Shown: positions 1 to 8,925 of the stretch, one piece after another
Layout of the letters: each line of letters begins with the position of its first letter
Position numbering within the stretch: position 1 is the first letter of the stretch
Assembly (NCBI GenBank): GCA_012270965.1
Contig: JAAXHJ010000065.1
Span: 1 to 53,799 of the forward strand
Length of the DNA stretch: 53,799 bases
DNA from: Candidatus Palauibacter poriticola
GTDB taxonomy: Bacteria; Gemmatimonadota; Gemmatimonadetes; Palauibacterales; Palauibacteraceae
Direction of reading: 5' to 3'
Notes under the pieces: generated by a model
What the model saw: the letters and a program-made list of their open reading frames with translations, nothing else
Databases searched by the model: none
What the model was told of the DNA's origin: nothing
Made by a program: the position numbers and the translations under genes

Positions 1-2
1 AC

Positions 3-701
3 GACGGCGACTGCCTGGAGATCGCGTTGCGCGAGCGCGACGGTCACTGGGAGCTGACCGACGAGGGTACGACCTACATGCGGCTCACCTACGACATGGA
101 CGAGGCCGCTCTTCGTCGCGGAACGCGACAGAAGATCATCGCCAAGGCCCTTGCGATGTTCCGCGTGGAGGATCGCGACGGCGAGCTCGTGCTCCCGGTG
201 CCGGAGGATCGCTTCGGAGATGCCCTCTTCTCGTTCATCCAGGCGATTCTCAAGATCACCGACGTGTCGTACCTGAACCGCGAACGCGTCCGCTCGGCGT
301 TCCGCGAGGACCTCCGCACGCTTCTCACCGACATCGTACCAGGAGACAAGCTGATTCCCGGGTGGAACCACAGGGAACGTGATCCTCGGGGACACTATTC
401 GGCCGACTACCTGATCGAACACCCGGCAAGGCCCGTGGTCGTCTTCGGCCTCTTGGGGGATGCCGGGACCCGGGACGCCACCATCTCTCTTCTGCACTAC
501 GAGAAGTGGGAGCTTGGCGTAAGATCGCTCGTGGTATTCGAGAACCAAGAAGCGATCGGTGGACGGGTGCTCGCGCGGCTCACCGACGTGGCGGACCGCC
601 AGTACTCCAGTCTGGCAGGCAACAAGGACCGGATCCGTCGGCACCTCGCTGGCGCGCATGTTGCATCTGGAGCAGCGCCCCCGCCGCCGAATCTCCCATG
701 A
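3..701 (+). CDS. DUF1828/DUF1829-type protein, 5' partial
   Basis: The reading frame is open from the left edge, so the true start lies outside the window; the TTG at 27 is only an internal codon. The visible N-terminus has the GDxLxI...WxLTDEG pattern typical of DUF1828 domains, followed by an alpha/beta domain ending near residue 220 (DUF1829-like). The family has no firm biochemical role that I know of, but such proteins often sit in restriction or defence islands. Its stop (TGA 699-701) overlaps the ATG of the downstream helicase-nuclease (ATGA), so the two are probably translationally coupled. The proline-rich tail (PPPPN) comes from that overlap region. The family call is from motif memory; the coupling is seen directly. 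Confidence 0.65.
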   Translation, partial: DGDCLEIALRERDGHWELTDEGTTYMRLTYDMDEAALRRGTRQKIIAKALAMFRVEDRDGELVLPVPEDRFGDALFSFIQAILKITDVSYLNRERVRSAFREDLRTLLTDIVPGDKLIPGWNHRERDPRGHYSADYLIEHPARPVVVFGLLGDAGTRDATISLLHYEKWELGVRSLVVFENQEAIGGRVLARLTDVADRQYSSLAGNKDRIRRHLAGAHVASGAAPPPPNLP

Positions 702-3700
702 CTCCCCGTACCCGCCGCGCGAAGATGAAGCTCCCCTTCGCGCGCAAGCTGGTGCCGAACCAGTGGGTGCTCGGGGAATTCGGCATCGAGACCTTCGCCG
801 ACCTTTCCAAATCGCTCGGCGCCGACCCCCGCGAGGGCCTCGACGAAAGCAACGTCCACTGGTTCCACCACGATCTCTGTCGGATTCCGCCGGAGCAGCG
901 CCCCGAACTGCCGGACGACGCGCTGCTCGCCCACGATCAAGCCATCGTGTCCGTCACGCGGCGCCTCAACGAGAGCCGTCTGCGGCACGGCAAGCGTCCC
1001 ATCCAGTGGAAGTACTTTCAGTACCTGTCGCTGCTCTTCACCGAGATCTATCTGGCGCGGTACTTCACGGCCCCCGAGGCACTGCGGGCCTCGCTCAACG
1101 GCGTCATCCGCAGCTACAGCGACGCGCTCCCCGCCGGCCACGCATCCGACCGGCTGGAACCGCTACCAATCGGTCCAGACCCCCGCAGCCAACTCAACAA
1201 GCTCGCCTTCTGGATGGCGACGGGCAGCGGCAAGACCTTGCTCATGCACGCCCACATCCTCCGATTCGCGGAGCTGGCTCGCAAACACGGGCCGGCGCTC
1301 CACCTCAACCGCATCCTCCTCCTCACCCCCAACGAAGGACTCTCGCGCCAGCACCTCGAAGAGTTCGAGATCGCAGGAATCGGCGCCGGCATCTTCTCCA
1401 AGGACGGAGGCGATCTCTTCCAACGGGGATCGGTCGAGATTCTTGACGTCCACAAGCTTGCCGACGACATGGGCGACAAGACCGTCGCGGTTTCCGCCCT
1501 CGAGGGACCGAACCTGGTCCTGATCGACGAAGGGCACCGGGGTGCGTCGTCCGGTCAAGCGGGCGCGTGGATGGGCTACCGCAACCAGCTTTGCGAGGGC
1601 GGCTTCTCCTTCGAGTACTCCGCCACCTTCGGACAGGCGATCAAGGGCGACCGTGAGCTGACGGCCGAGTATGCGCGCAGCACGCTCGTGGACTACTCCT
1701 ACCGCTGGTTCCACGGCGACGGCTTCGGCAAGGACTACCGCATCGCCAACATCAACGAGGACGCCGGCGAATGGCGCACCCGCTACTTGACAGCCGCCCT
1801 GCTAACTTTCTTCCAGCAGCAGTGGATCTACGGGAGGCACGGCAGCGCCTTTCGCCCCTTCAACGTCGAACCCCCGCTCTGGGTGTTCGTGGGAAGCAAA
1901 GTGACGAAGAATCTGTCCGTGAAGGACGCGTCGGACGTCGTGGAGATCCTCCGGTTCCTGGGCCGCTACCTGTCCGAAGGGGACGCCAGCATTGAGCGCA
2001 TTCATCGCATATTGCAAGACGACACGCCTGTTCAGCACGACCAGCTGCGACTGCCCGGGGACTTCAACCCTTTGCTCGATGCGGGACTGGGCGCCGAACA
2101 GGTCTATCACGAGACCCTCGCCACGACCTTCAACGCCCCGTCAGGCGGCACGCTCCTCGTCGAACGCCTCAAGGGGTCCGGCGGCGAGCTGGCGCTGCGG
2201 GTGGGCGAGACCAACGAGCCGTTCGGCGTTGTGAACGTGGGCGATCCCGCCAAGCTCGCGAAGAAGTGCGAAGAAGCCGGACTGATCGTGCGCGAGCGGG
2301 AGTTCGCCGATTCGGTGTTCCACAGCGTCAACGAACCGGACTCCCGGATCAACGTGCTGGTCGGCGCGAAGAAGTTCACCGAGGGCTGGAACAGCTGGCG
2401 CGTGAGCTCGATGGGACTGATGAACGTCGGCCAGAGCGAAGGCTCGCAGATCATCCAGCTCTTCGGCCGCGGTGTGCGCCTAAGAGGGCGGGACATGAGC
2501 TTGAAGCGCAGCGCGGCGGATCGGCTGGCGGGCGCAGAGCGTCGGCCGACCCACCTTGACCGCCTCGAAACACTCCACGTCTTCGGAGTCAGGGCCGGCT
2601 ACATGGCGCAGTTCAGGGACTTCCTCAAGGAGGAGGGATTAGCCGTCGATCCCGTCGAGGAGTTCGTTCCGATTCGAGTACCGGATCTACCGTCGGATCT
2701 CAAGGTGATACGGTTGGCGAAATCGGTGGCGGGAGATGATCCGGCGGAGGCCTTCCGACGGGCGGGACCCCGTTTCGCGCTGCGGACGTGCTGGGACGAA
2801 GCGCTGGACGAATCGGTGCGGCACCGGCTGACCACGCCGAAGGTGGCGCTGGACTGGCGCCCGCGGGTGCAAACCATCGAATCGGAGGCGCTGGATGCTT
2901 GGGGCGACGAAGACTCAAGCGAGCACGAGGCAACGCTCCTTCCTCATCACCTGGCCCTCGTGGACCGAGATGCACTCTGTCTGTCGCTCCAGCGGTTCAA
3001 GAGGGAGCGGGGGTGGCACGGCCTCGCCATCTCCAAGTCGGCGGTGCGCGAACTCCTGGAGGATGACGGCTGGTACAGGCTGCGCATCCCGGCGGGCGAG
3101 ATGCGCTTTGACGGCATGCAGAAACTGCGCATGTGGCAGGACATCGCGACCACCCTGCTGAAGAAGTACGTCACCCGCTACTATGGGGCGCGCCGGCAGG
3201 CCTGGGAGGCCGAGAACCTAGAGTACCGGACCCTCGAGGCCACCGACGCGAACTTTCCCATGGTGCTTCGAGAGACGGGCGAGGAAACGGGCTACCGGGT
3301 CAGGTCGGAAGAGGCGGACCTAGACAAACTCAGGACTCTCATTGAAGGTATGCACCTCAACGCGGAGCATCACCTCTACACGCCGCTGCTCGTCACGGTG
3401 CATGCGCAGTCGATGATTGTGTCGCCCCCCGCGCTGAACCAAGGTGAACAAGGTTTTGTGACGGACTTCGAGGCGTACTGCAGCCACTCGCCGCCTGCGA
3501 GATTCCGCCTGCACCTTCTTCGCAACATGAGCCGCGGACACGGCATTGGATTCTTTGAGGCCAACAACTTCCACCCGGACTTCATCCTGTGGGCGGTGTC
3601 CGGCAACCGCCAGCACGTCGCGTTCGTAGATCCGAAGGGAATGGTCCGCGTCGGTCCCAACGACCCGAAGGTGCGGCTCGCCGAAAGCATCAAGGAAATT

Positions 3701-3880
3701 CAGAAGCAGCTTGGCGACCCAACGGTGAACTTGGACTCCTTTCTCCTCTCCGTCACGCCATTTGATCAGGTGCGTGCACGATGGACGTTATCGAAGGAAG
3801 AATGGGAGAACCGCCACGTATTGTTCATGGAGGGGGATGCCTACATCGGCGAGATGCTGCGGCGCATGGGCGTGCGATAA
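698..3880 (+). CDS. Type III Res-like DEAD/DEAH helicase with C-terminal PD-(D/E)XK-like nuclease
   Basis: A 1060-residue SF2 helicase-nuclease. I chose ATG 698 because it makes an ATGA overlap with the upstream gene and MKLPFARKL, a plausible alternative start, follows at 725; the frame extends to 506 only inside the neighbour. Motifs: Walker A TGSGKT near residues 174-179, DEGH (motif II) near 276, SAT (motif III) near 308, QLFGRGVR (motif VI) near 587. The C-terminus has HPDFILW (about 959) followed by FVDPKG (about 976-981), matching the PD...(D/E)XK arrangement of type III Res subunits. Role: ATP-driven DNA translocation and probably cleavage. No Mod methyltransferase is visible in the window; it could lie to the left, or the system may not need one. 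A nucleotidyltransferase follows 3 bp after the stop, completing a three-gene cassette. Confidence 0.85.
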   Translation: MTPRTRRAKMKLPFARKLVPNQWVLGEFGIETFADLSKSLGADPREGLDESNVHWFHHDLCRIPPEQRPELPDDALLAHDQAIVSVTRRLNESRLRHGKRPIQWKYFQYLSLLFTEIYLARYFTAPEALRASLNGVIRSYSDALPAGHASDRLEPLPIGPDPRSQLNKLAFWMATGSGKTLLMHAHILRFAELARKHGPALHLNRILLLTPNEGLSRQHLEEFEIAGIGAGIFSKDGGDLFQRGSVEILDVHKLADDMGDKTVAVSALEGPNLVLIDEGHRGASSGQAGAWMGYRNQLCEGGFSFEYSATFGQAIKGDRELTAEYARSTLVDYSYRWFHGDGFGKDYRIANINEDAGEWRTRYLTAALLTFFQQQWIYGRHGSAFRPFNVEPPLWVFVGSKVTKNLSVKDASDVVEILRFLGRYLSEGDASIERIHRILQDDTPVQHDQLRLPGDFNPLLDAGLGAEQVYHETLATTFNAPSGGTLLVERLKGSGGELALRVGETNEPFGVVNVGDPAKLAKKCEEAGLIVREREFADSVFHSVNEPDSRINVLVGAKKFTEGWNSWRVSSMGLMNVGQSEGSQIIQLFGRGVRLRGRDMSLKRSAADRLAGAERRPTHLDRLETLHVFGVRAGYMAQFRDFLKEEGLAVDPVEEFVPIRVPDLPSDLKVIRLAKSVAGDDPAEAFRRAGPRFALRTCWDEALDESVRHRLTTPKVALDWRPRVQTIESEALDAWGDEDSSEHEATLLPHHLALVDRDALCLSLQRFKRERGWHGLAISKSAVRELLEDDGWYRLRIPAGEMRFDGMQKLRMWQDIATTLLKKYVTRYYGARRQAWEAENLEYRTLEATDANFPMVLRETGEETGYRVRSEEADLDKLRTLIEGMHLNAEHHLYTPLLVTVHAQSMIVSPPALNQGEQGFVTDFEAYCSHSPPARFRLHLLRNMSRGHGIGFFEANNFHPDFILWAVSGNRQHVAFVDPKGMVRVGPNDPKVRLAESIKEIQKQLGDPTVNLDSFLLSVTPFDQVRARWTLSKEEWENRHVLFMEGDAYIGEMLRRMGVR

Positions 3881-3883
3881 CGC

Positions 3884-4774
3884 GTGCAAGATACAGGCGT
3901 AGGGGGCCGCGACCCGAGGCTTGAGTGCCGCCTGGCGGCGCTTCCGGCCCGGCACCGCGCCTTTCTCGAGCGCACGGTTGAGGCTGTCCCCGGGGTCGAG
4001 GGCATTGCTGGCCTGGCGGCGGGCGGTTCGTTCATCGCGGGCGAGATCGACGAGTTCTCGGACCTCGACCTCCTGCTGGCGGTGGAACCAGGGGCCTGGC
4101 CGGAGATCCTCGACCGTCGTCAGGCGGTAGCCGCCGAACTCGATGCCTCGTTTCTGACGGGCTTCACCGGGGAACACGTGGGAGAGCCGCGCCTGCTCGT
4201 GTGCCTCTACGGTCCTCCTCTCCTCCACGTGGACCTGAAGTTCGTCTCGCTCGACGACGCGCACGAGCGGATCGAGGACCCGGTCATCCTGTGGGAACGC
4301 GATGGCCGGCTCAGCGCCGCGCTCGCCCGGGCGGACGCCCGTTATCCGCATGCGGACCCGGCATGGATCGAGGAGCGATTCTGGATCTGGGCGCACTATG
4401 TCGCGGACAAGATCGAGCGAGGAGAGATCTTCGAGGCGCTGGACGGACTGACATTTTTGCGGGCCGTGGCGCTGGCGCCGCTGGCGTTCCTGGGAGCTGG
4501 CGTCGAGGCCACGGGCGTGCGCCGGATCGAATCGCAGCTTCCGGACGTTGCCCGCGCTCTCGGTCGTGTTGTCGGAGGTCTCGATGCCGCCTCGTGCGCG
4601 CAAGCGCTCAACGAAGCGATCAAGCTCTACACCGAACTACGGACGGCTGCCGGAACGCAGAGCAATGTCGAGGCGAGGCCCGTCGAACGCGAGGTGCGGG
4701 CGTACATCGCGGGACTTCGCACCCGGCTGCGGACACCTGGCCGAGAGCGGCAGATCCCCAGTCGAGACGCGTAG
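3884..4774 (+). CDS. MNT-type nucleotidyltransferase
   Basis: This 296-residue protein starts with GTG three bases after the helicase stop, so it is in the same operon. Residues about 46-66 hold [19 protein letters not shown], the GS...DxD signature of pol-beta-fold minimal nucleotidyltransferases; the two aspartates should bind metal. The helical C-terminal half ([16 protein letters not shown] onward) resembles the extra domain of aminoglycoside-adenylyltransferase-like proteins. Substrate is unknown. In context it may AMPylate or nucleotidylate a partner in a defence cassette, but an unrelated small-molecule transferase cannot be excluded. The last 138 bp overlap, antisense, the run-on tail of the HigA-like gene. 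Confidence 0.75.
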   Translation: MQDTGVGGRDPRLECRLAALPARHRAFLERTVEAVPGVEGIAGLAAGGSFIAGEIDEFSDLDLLLAVEPGAWPEILDRRQAVAAELDASFLTGFTGEHVGEPRLLVCLYGPPLLHVDLKFVSLDDAHERIEDPVILWERDGRLSAALARADARYPHADPAWIEERFWIWAHYVADKIERGEIFEALDGLTFLRAVALAPLAFLGAGVEATGVRRIESQLPDVARALGRVVGGLDAASCAQALNEAIKLYTELRTAAGTQSNVEARPVEREVRAYIAGLRTRLRTPGRERQIPSRDA

Positions 4775-5110
4775 GGTGTCTGGTGCGCCCGGACATCCCG
4801 GCGGGTCGAAGGTGCGGGATGCGGTCAAAAGGGGGGTCGGTATCCGCTCGACGTGGATCTGGCCCGCATTCTTCATGGCCTGTGCAAGGTCGTAGGCCGA
4901 CTGGAGACGATACCACGTCTCCGCACCGCCTCCAAACGCCTTGTCCAAGCGGATCGCCATTTCGGGAGAGATGCCCGAGCGGCCGTTGACGAGTTCCGAA
5001 AGCTGCTTTCGGCTGACGCCCAACCTCCGCGCCGCCTCCGTCACGGTAAGCCCCAGCGGCTCCAGACAATCGTGGCGCACGGACCGGCCCGGGTGTGGCG
5101 GGTTCTTCAT
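4637..5110 (-). CDS. higA: HigA-family antitoxin, orphan, with run-on C-terminus
   Basis: ATG at 5110 gives [14 protein letters not shown], the classic HigA N-terminus. An XRE helix-turn-helix spans about residues 20-60 ([20 protein letters not shown]), followed by the typical [13 protein letters not shown] helix. HigA proteins are normally about 95-105 residues; homology here ends near residue 97 and about 60 further residues are read antisense to the nucleotidyltransferase, so the native stop was probably lost to a frameshift. No complete HigB toxin is upstream. Codons just before the start (5111-5230, open in the same frame) encode [10 protein letters not shown], faintly like the HigB C-terminal end, which suggests a deleted toxin. 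It may still act as an orphan DNA-binding repressor. Family call is firm; activity is uncertain. Confidence 0.75.
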   Translation of the reverse strand: MKNPPHPGRSVRHDCLEPLGLTVTEAARRLGVSRKQLSELVNGRSGISPEMAIRLDKAFGGGAETWYRLQSAYDLAQAMKNAGQIHVERIPTPLLTASRTFDPPGCPGAPDTLRVSTGDLPLSARCPQPGAKSRDVRPHLAFDGPRLDIALRSGSRP

Positions 5111-5263
5111 CGGCACGTCGCGGCCCCCCAAGATCAAATCCACATCCCTGACATCGTTCGCACCTAACGGGTCGAGACGCGTAGGGCGCGTTTGAGCGGC
5201 GGTCGGCCGACGTGGTATGATCGAAGGCAACGTTGACCCCGACGATCAGACGGGAGGTATCCG

Positions 5264-6361
5264 GTGCGGAGCAGACGCGTGATTCAGAGTGCGGTTCAGA
5301 CCGGCATCCTCGCGACGGCGTGGCTCTGCGGCGGCTGCGCTCCGGCGGATCCCGGGAGCGACGGAGGAGCGGACTCCGGGGCGGGCGGCCCGCCGTCGGC
5401 CGAAGCCGTCCACTTCGAGTTCACGGAGGTCGTGCCCGGCGTCTACCACGCGCGCGGCGCCAGCGACCTCGTCGTCGGATCCAACGCCGGCGTGGTCGTG
5501 AACGAAGAGGACGTGCTCCTCGTCGATTCCCACATTTCTCCCGCGGCGGCGAACGCCCTCATCGAGGATCTGCGCTCGATCACCGACAACCCCGTACGCT
5601 ACGCCGCCAACACGCACTGGCACTTCGATCACGCGCACGGCAACCAGGTGTATCCGCCGGAGGTCGAGATCATCAGCCACGAGGCGACCCGGGCGGCGAT
5701 CGCGGGGGGGCGCTCGAATTCGGGCCGCTCCTACGAACTCTTCGTAGGATCGATTCCCGGGCGGATCGAGCGGATGGAGGCGACGCTCGACACGATGACG
5801 GACGCGGCGGCGCGCGCGGAATTGGAGGCCACGCTCGAACGTCAGCGGACCTACTACGCTCAGTTGCGGGAGGTCGTCCCCACGCCACCCAACACGACGC
5901 TCTCGGAGCGGCTCACGCTCTACCGGGGCGGGCGCGAGATCCAGTTCCATTTCTTCGGGCGCGCCCACACGGAAGGCGACGTCATCGTCTACCTGCCGAA
6001 CGACCGCGTCATAATCACCGGGGACATGCTCACGGCCGGTCTCCCCTACATGGGCGACGGGTACGTCAACGAGTGGGTGGAGACGCTCGACCGCGTGAAG
6101 GCACTCGATTTCGACTGGATCATCCCGGGACACGGCGAGCCGTACCAGGAGCGAGAGCGGATCGACCACCTGCAGGCGTACCTGCGGGATCTGTGGGACC
6201 AGTCCGTCGCGCTCCACGGTCAGGGCGTGAGCGCCGAGGACGCGGCGATGCGCATCGACCTTACGGCACACGCCGACAACTTCGGCGGCATCGCCAGTCC
6301 GGGGGCGAACCCGGTCGCGGTGCTGCGAATCTTCGAGTTGCTGGACGGAACCGCGAACTGA
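5264..6361 (+). CDS. MBL-fold metallohydrolase, probable lipoprotein
   Basis: A 365-residue metallo-beta-lactamase-fold hydrolase. The GTG start at 5264 is preceded by a GGGAGG ribosome site. An N-terminal hydrophobic stretch ends in LCGGC (Cys25), a weak lipobox, so it is probably exported and perhaps lipid-anchored. The metal motif THWHFDHAHG places His118, His120, Asp122 and His123; later conserved elements are GRAHTEGD, ITGDML and IPGHGEPY. Family members hydrolyse lactams, lactones, thioesters and similar bonds; the substrate here cannot be read from sequence. The next gene starts 59 bp downstream on the same strand, with a good ribosome site in the gap, consistent with one operon. Confidence 0.85.
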   Translation: MRSRRVIQSAVQTGILATAWLCGGCAPADPGSDGGADSGAGGPPSAEAVHFEFTEVVPGVYHARGASDLVVGSNAGVVVNEEDVLLVDSHISPAAANALIEDLRSITDNPVRYAANTHWHFDHAHGNQVYPPEVEIISHEATRAAIAGGRSNSGRSYELFVGSIPGRIERMEATLDTMTDAAARAELEATLERQRTYYAQLREVVPTPPNTTLSERLTLYRGGREIQFHFFGRAHTEGDVIVYLPNDRVIITGDMLTAGLPYMGDGYVNEWVETLDRVKALDFDWIIPGHGEPYQERERIDHLQAYLRDLWDQSVALHGQGVSAEDAAMRIDLTAHADNFGGIASPGANPVAVLRIFELLDGTAN

Positions 6362-6420
6362 GACAAGCCGCGCACACGAAATCGAGCAGACGAAACCAAG
6401 AACAGGAAGAGGAGTTCACG

Positions 6421-7560
6421 ATGTCCACCGATTCGAACCGGCGCGATTTTCTGAAGGTCACGGCCGCGGCGGGCGCCGCCCTTGGGCTCGGCGTTCCCGT
6501 CGGGGCGTGTGCGAGCCCCGCGGCCACACCCCAAGCCTCGGGCAACGGCGGAAGGCTGCTCATCCTCGGCGGGACCGGGTTCATCGGCCCCTACCAGGTG
6601 CGGTCGGCGCTCGCGCAGGGGTTGGAGGTGACGATCTTCAACCGCGGCAACCGCCCCGGCATGTTCGACGGCGTCGAGGAACTCGTGGGCGACCGGAACG
6701 GAGACTTCGAATCGTTGCGGGGCCGGACGTGGGACGTCGTCATCGACAACTCCACGGCGCGTCCCGACTGGGTGACGAGCATCGGGGAGTTCCTGCGCGA
6801 CTCGGTCGAGTACTTCTATTACGTCTCATCGCGCTCGGCGTACGCGGACCACTCCACCGTGCCGATGACGGCCGCCGTCCCGTCGTACACCTACGAGACG
6901 GCCGGCGTGGACCGCGCGACCGCAGACATCACGCAGCTCCCCTACGGCCTCGCGAAGGCGGAGTCCGAGCGCGAGGCGATGCGGATCTTCCCCGACCGCT
7001 GCGGGATCTTCCGCCCGGGCCTCATCATCGGACCCGACGACCCCACCGACCGCTTCACATACTGGCCGGTGCGGATCCACCGGGGCGGCGAGGTGCTGTC
7101 TCCCGGCGACGGGACCGACCCGGTGCAGATCATCGACGTGCGCGATCTCGGAGACTTCATGGCGCTGTCCTCGGACCGCGGACACACGGGCATCTTCAAC
7201 CTTGTGGGCCCCGCGACGCCCCGGCCGATGGCCGAACTCCTGTACGGGATCCGCGCCGTCACGACGGCCGAGACGACGTTCACCTGGGTGCCGCGCGAGT
7301 TCCTCGCCGAGCGCGGCGTGCGGCCCTACGCCGAGATGCCGGTGTGGCGGCCCCCGACGCCGGGCTCGGAGGGTTTTGCGCGCTTCGATCTCTCAAACGA
7401 GGTCGCGCACGGGCTCACGTTTCGGTCGCTGGCCGACACGACGCGGGCGACGCTGGACTTCCACCTCTCCCGCACGCCCGAGCGCCAGGCGGAGATGCGG
7501 CCGGGACTCTCGGCGGAGCGGGAGGCGGAGATCCTGCGGGAGTGGCACGCGTCGCGCTGA
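6421..7560 (+). CDS. Tat-exported NAD-dependent epimerase/dehydratase-like protein
   Basis: A 379-residue short-chain dehydrogenase-type protein starting at ATG 6421 behind AGAGGAG. The N-terminus SNRRDFLKVTAAAGAALGLG is a twin-arginine signal, so the folded protein is likely exported. The Rossmann motif GGTGFIG is near residues 49-55, and the YGLAKAESE segment supplies the YxxxK catalytic pair near residues 179-183. It resembles the NAD-dependent epimerase/isoflavone-reductase-like group. An exported cofactor-dependent epimerase is less common than a cytoplasmic one; Tat would allow export with NAD bound. A long frame from 5233 joins this gene to out-of-frame upstream sequence and should be ignored. 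Confidence 0.8.
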   Translation: MSTDSNRRDFLKVTAAAGAALGLGVPVGACASPAATPQASGNGGRLLILGGTGFIGPYQVRSALAQGLEVTIFNRGNRPGMFDGVEELVGDRNGDFESLRGRTWDVVIDNSTARPDWVTSIGEFLRDSVEYFYYVSSRSAYADHSTVPMTAAVPSYTYETAGVDRATADITQLPYGLAKAESEREAMRIFPDRCGIFRPGLIIGPDDPTDRFTYWPVRIHRGGEVLSPGDGTDPVQIIDVRDLGDFMALSSDRGHTGIFNLVGPATPRPMAELLYGIRAVTTAETTFTWVPREFLAERGVRPYAEMPVWRPPTPGSEGFARFDLSNEVAHGLTFRSLADTTRATLDFHLSRTPERQAEMRPGLSAEREAEILREWHASR

Positions 7561-7692
7561 CGGCTGGGGCCGCTCGGGGACCGCCCTTGCTGGCCGCCGT
7601 GAACGCGGCAACTGTGGTCGGCGCACACATATGAGATTGTGCGTGAGTCGGGGGTGGAAGGCGGGTACGAGACCGACGGAAACGGAGGCGAC

Positions 7693-8925
7693 GTGGACGA
7701 CCGGGAAGAAGGTTCGGGCCTCACGCGGCGGGCGCTGATCGCCGGAGCCGCCGCAGCGGCCGGGGGTGCCATCACGGCTGGTGCCACGCGCGGCCTAGTC
7801 CAAGAGGCTCCCGATCCGACGAAGGTGCCGGGCGCGCGTCCCGTCGTGGTCGGATCCCGTTCTCCGCACGAGACGCCCGAGAAGCTGCTGTCCGGGTCGA
7901 TGGGCGGCTCCTCGCGCACGCCGCTCCAAGAGCTGCACGGAATCATGACCCCGGCGGACCTTCACTTCGAGCGGCACCACCACGGGATTCCGCAGATCGA
8001 TCCCGCAACCTACCGCCTCCTCATCCACGGCATGGTCGAGCGGCCCACGCTGTTCACGCTCGACGACCTGAAGCGCTTCCCCCAGGTCTCGAAGCTGCTC
8101 TTCCTCGAGTGCTCGGGAAACGGCGGCGGCGCGTACACCTCCTCGCCGAGCCCGGAGCACACGCCGCAGTCCGTCGACGGCCTTCTAAGCACGAGCGAGT
8201 GGTCCGGGGTCGCGCTCTCGACGCTGTTCGAGGAGGTGGGGGCGCACGCGGAGGCAACATGGTTTCTCGCCGAGGGATCGGACGCCGCGGTGATGGGCCG
8301 CAGCATCCCGATGGAGAAGGCGTGGGACGACGCGATGATCGCCTACGCCCAGAACGGCGAGGCGATCCGGCCCGAGCAGGGCTACCCCGCGCGGGTCTTC
8401 CTGCCCGGGTGGGAGGGCAATGCGAGCGTGAAATGGGTCCGGCGCATCGAACTCGCCGACCGGCCCTCGATGTTCCGCGATGAGACGTCCAAGTACACGG
8501 ATCCGCTGCCGGACGGGACGGCGCGGCAGTTCTCCTTCGTGATGGATGCGAAGTCGATCATCACCTACCCCACCTACCCGCGGCGGCTGCCGGGGCCCGG
8601 CTTCGTCGAGATTTCGGGCTACGCGTGGACGGGGCGGGGCCTGATCGAGCGGGTGGAGGTGAGCACGGACGGCGGCGACTCGTGGCACGACGCGGTGCTC
8701 CAGGAACCGGTGCTGCCCAAGTGCACGACGCGGTTCCGCCACGGCTGGGAGTGGGACGGCGGACCGGCGCACCTGCTGAGCCGGGCGACCGACGAGACGG
8801 GCTACGCGCAGCCCATCCGGCAGCAGGTCCTCGACGCGCGCGGGCCCGGCACGCGCTACCACTCCAACGCGATCCGGGGGTGGCGCGTGGCGCGCGACGG
8901 GTTCATCGCGTTCGCGCCGGTATGA
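7693..8925 (+). CDS. soxC: SoxC-like sulfite/sulfane dehydrogenase, molybdopterin subunit
   Basis: A sulfite-oxidase-family protein of 410 residues from GTG 7693, chosen because GGAGG lies four bases upstream; a longer frame begins at GTG 7639. A Tat signal (LTRRALIAGAAAAAGGA) exports it. FLECSGNG carries the cysteine that ligates molybdenum; PGWEGNASVKWVRRIE and the C-terminal dimerisation domain (YAWTGRGLIERVEVSTDGG) are typical of SoxC. It should oxidise sulfite or a SoxY-bound sulfane sulfur and pass electrons to the cytochrome encoded immediately after, whose ATG overlaps this stop (ATGA). No soxXYZAB genes are in the window, so a stand-alone sulfite dehydrogenase is equally possible. 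Family confident; exact substrate inferred. Confidence 0.85.
   Translation: MDDREEGSGLTRRALIAGAAAAAGGAITAGATRGLVQEAPDPTKVPGARPVVVGSRSPHETPEKLLSGSMGGSSRTPLQELHGIMTPADLHFERHHHGIPQIDPATYRLLIHGMVERPTLFTLDDLKRFPQVSKLLFLECSGNGGGAYTSSPSPEHTPQSVDGLLSTSEWSGVALSTLFEEVGAHAEATWFLAEGSDAAVMGRSIPMEKAWDDAMIAYAQNGEAIRPEQGYPARVFLPGWEGNASVKWVRRIELADRPSMFRDETSKYTDPLPDGTARQFSFVMDAKSIITYPTYPRRLPGPGFVEISGYAWTGRGLIERVEVSTDGGDSWHDAVLQEPVLPKCTTRFRHGWEWDGGPAHLLSRATDETGYAQPIRQQVLDARGPGTRYHSNAIRGWRVARDGFIAFAPV

Noticed and set aside
506..697. N-terminal extension of the helicase-nuclease
   Set aside because: It overlaps the DUF1828-type gene and has no domain features; ATG 698 with ATGA coupling is better.
5233..7560. 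A 775-codon frame spanning the MBL and epimerase genes
   Set aside because: Its first 396 codons are out-of-frame arginine-rich shadow of the MBL-fold gene; only the part from ATG 6421 has homology.
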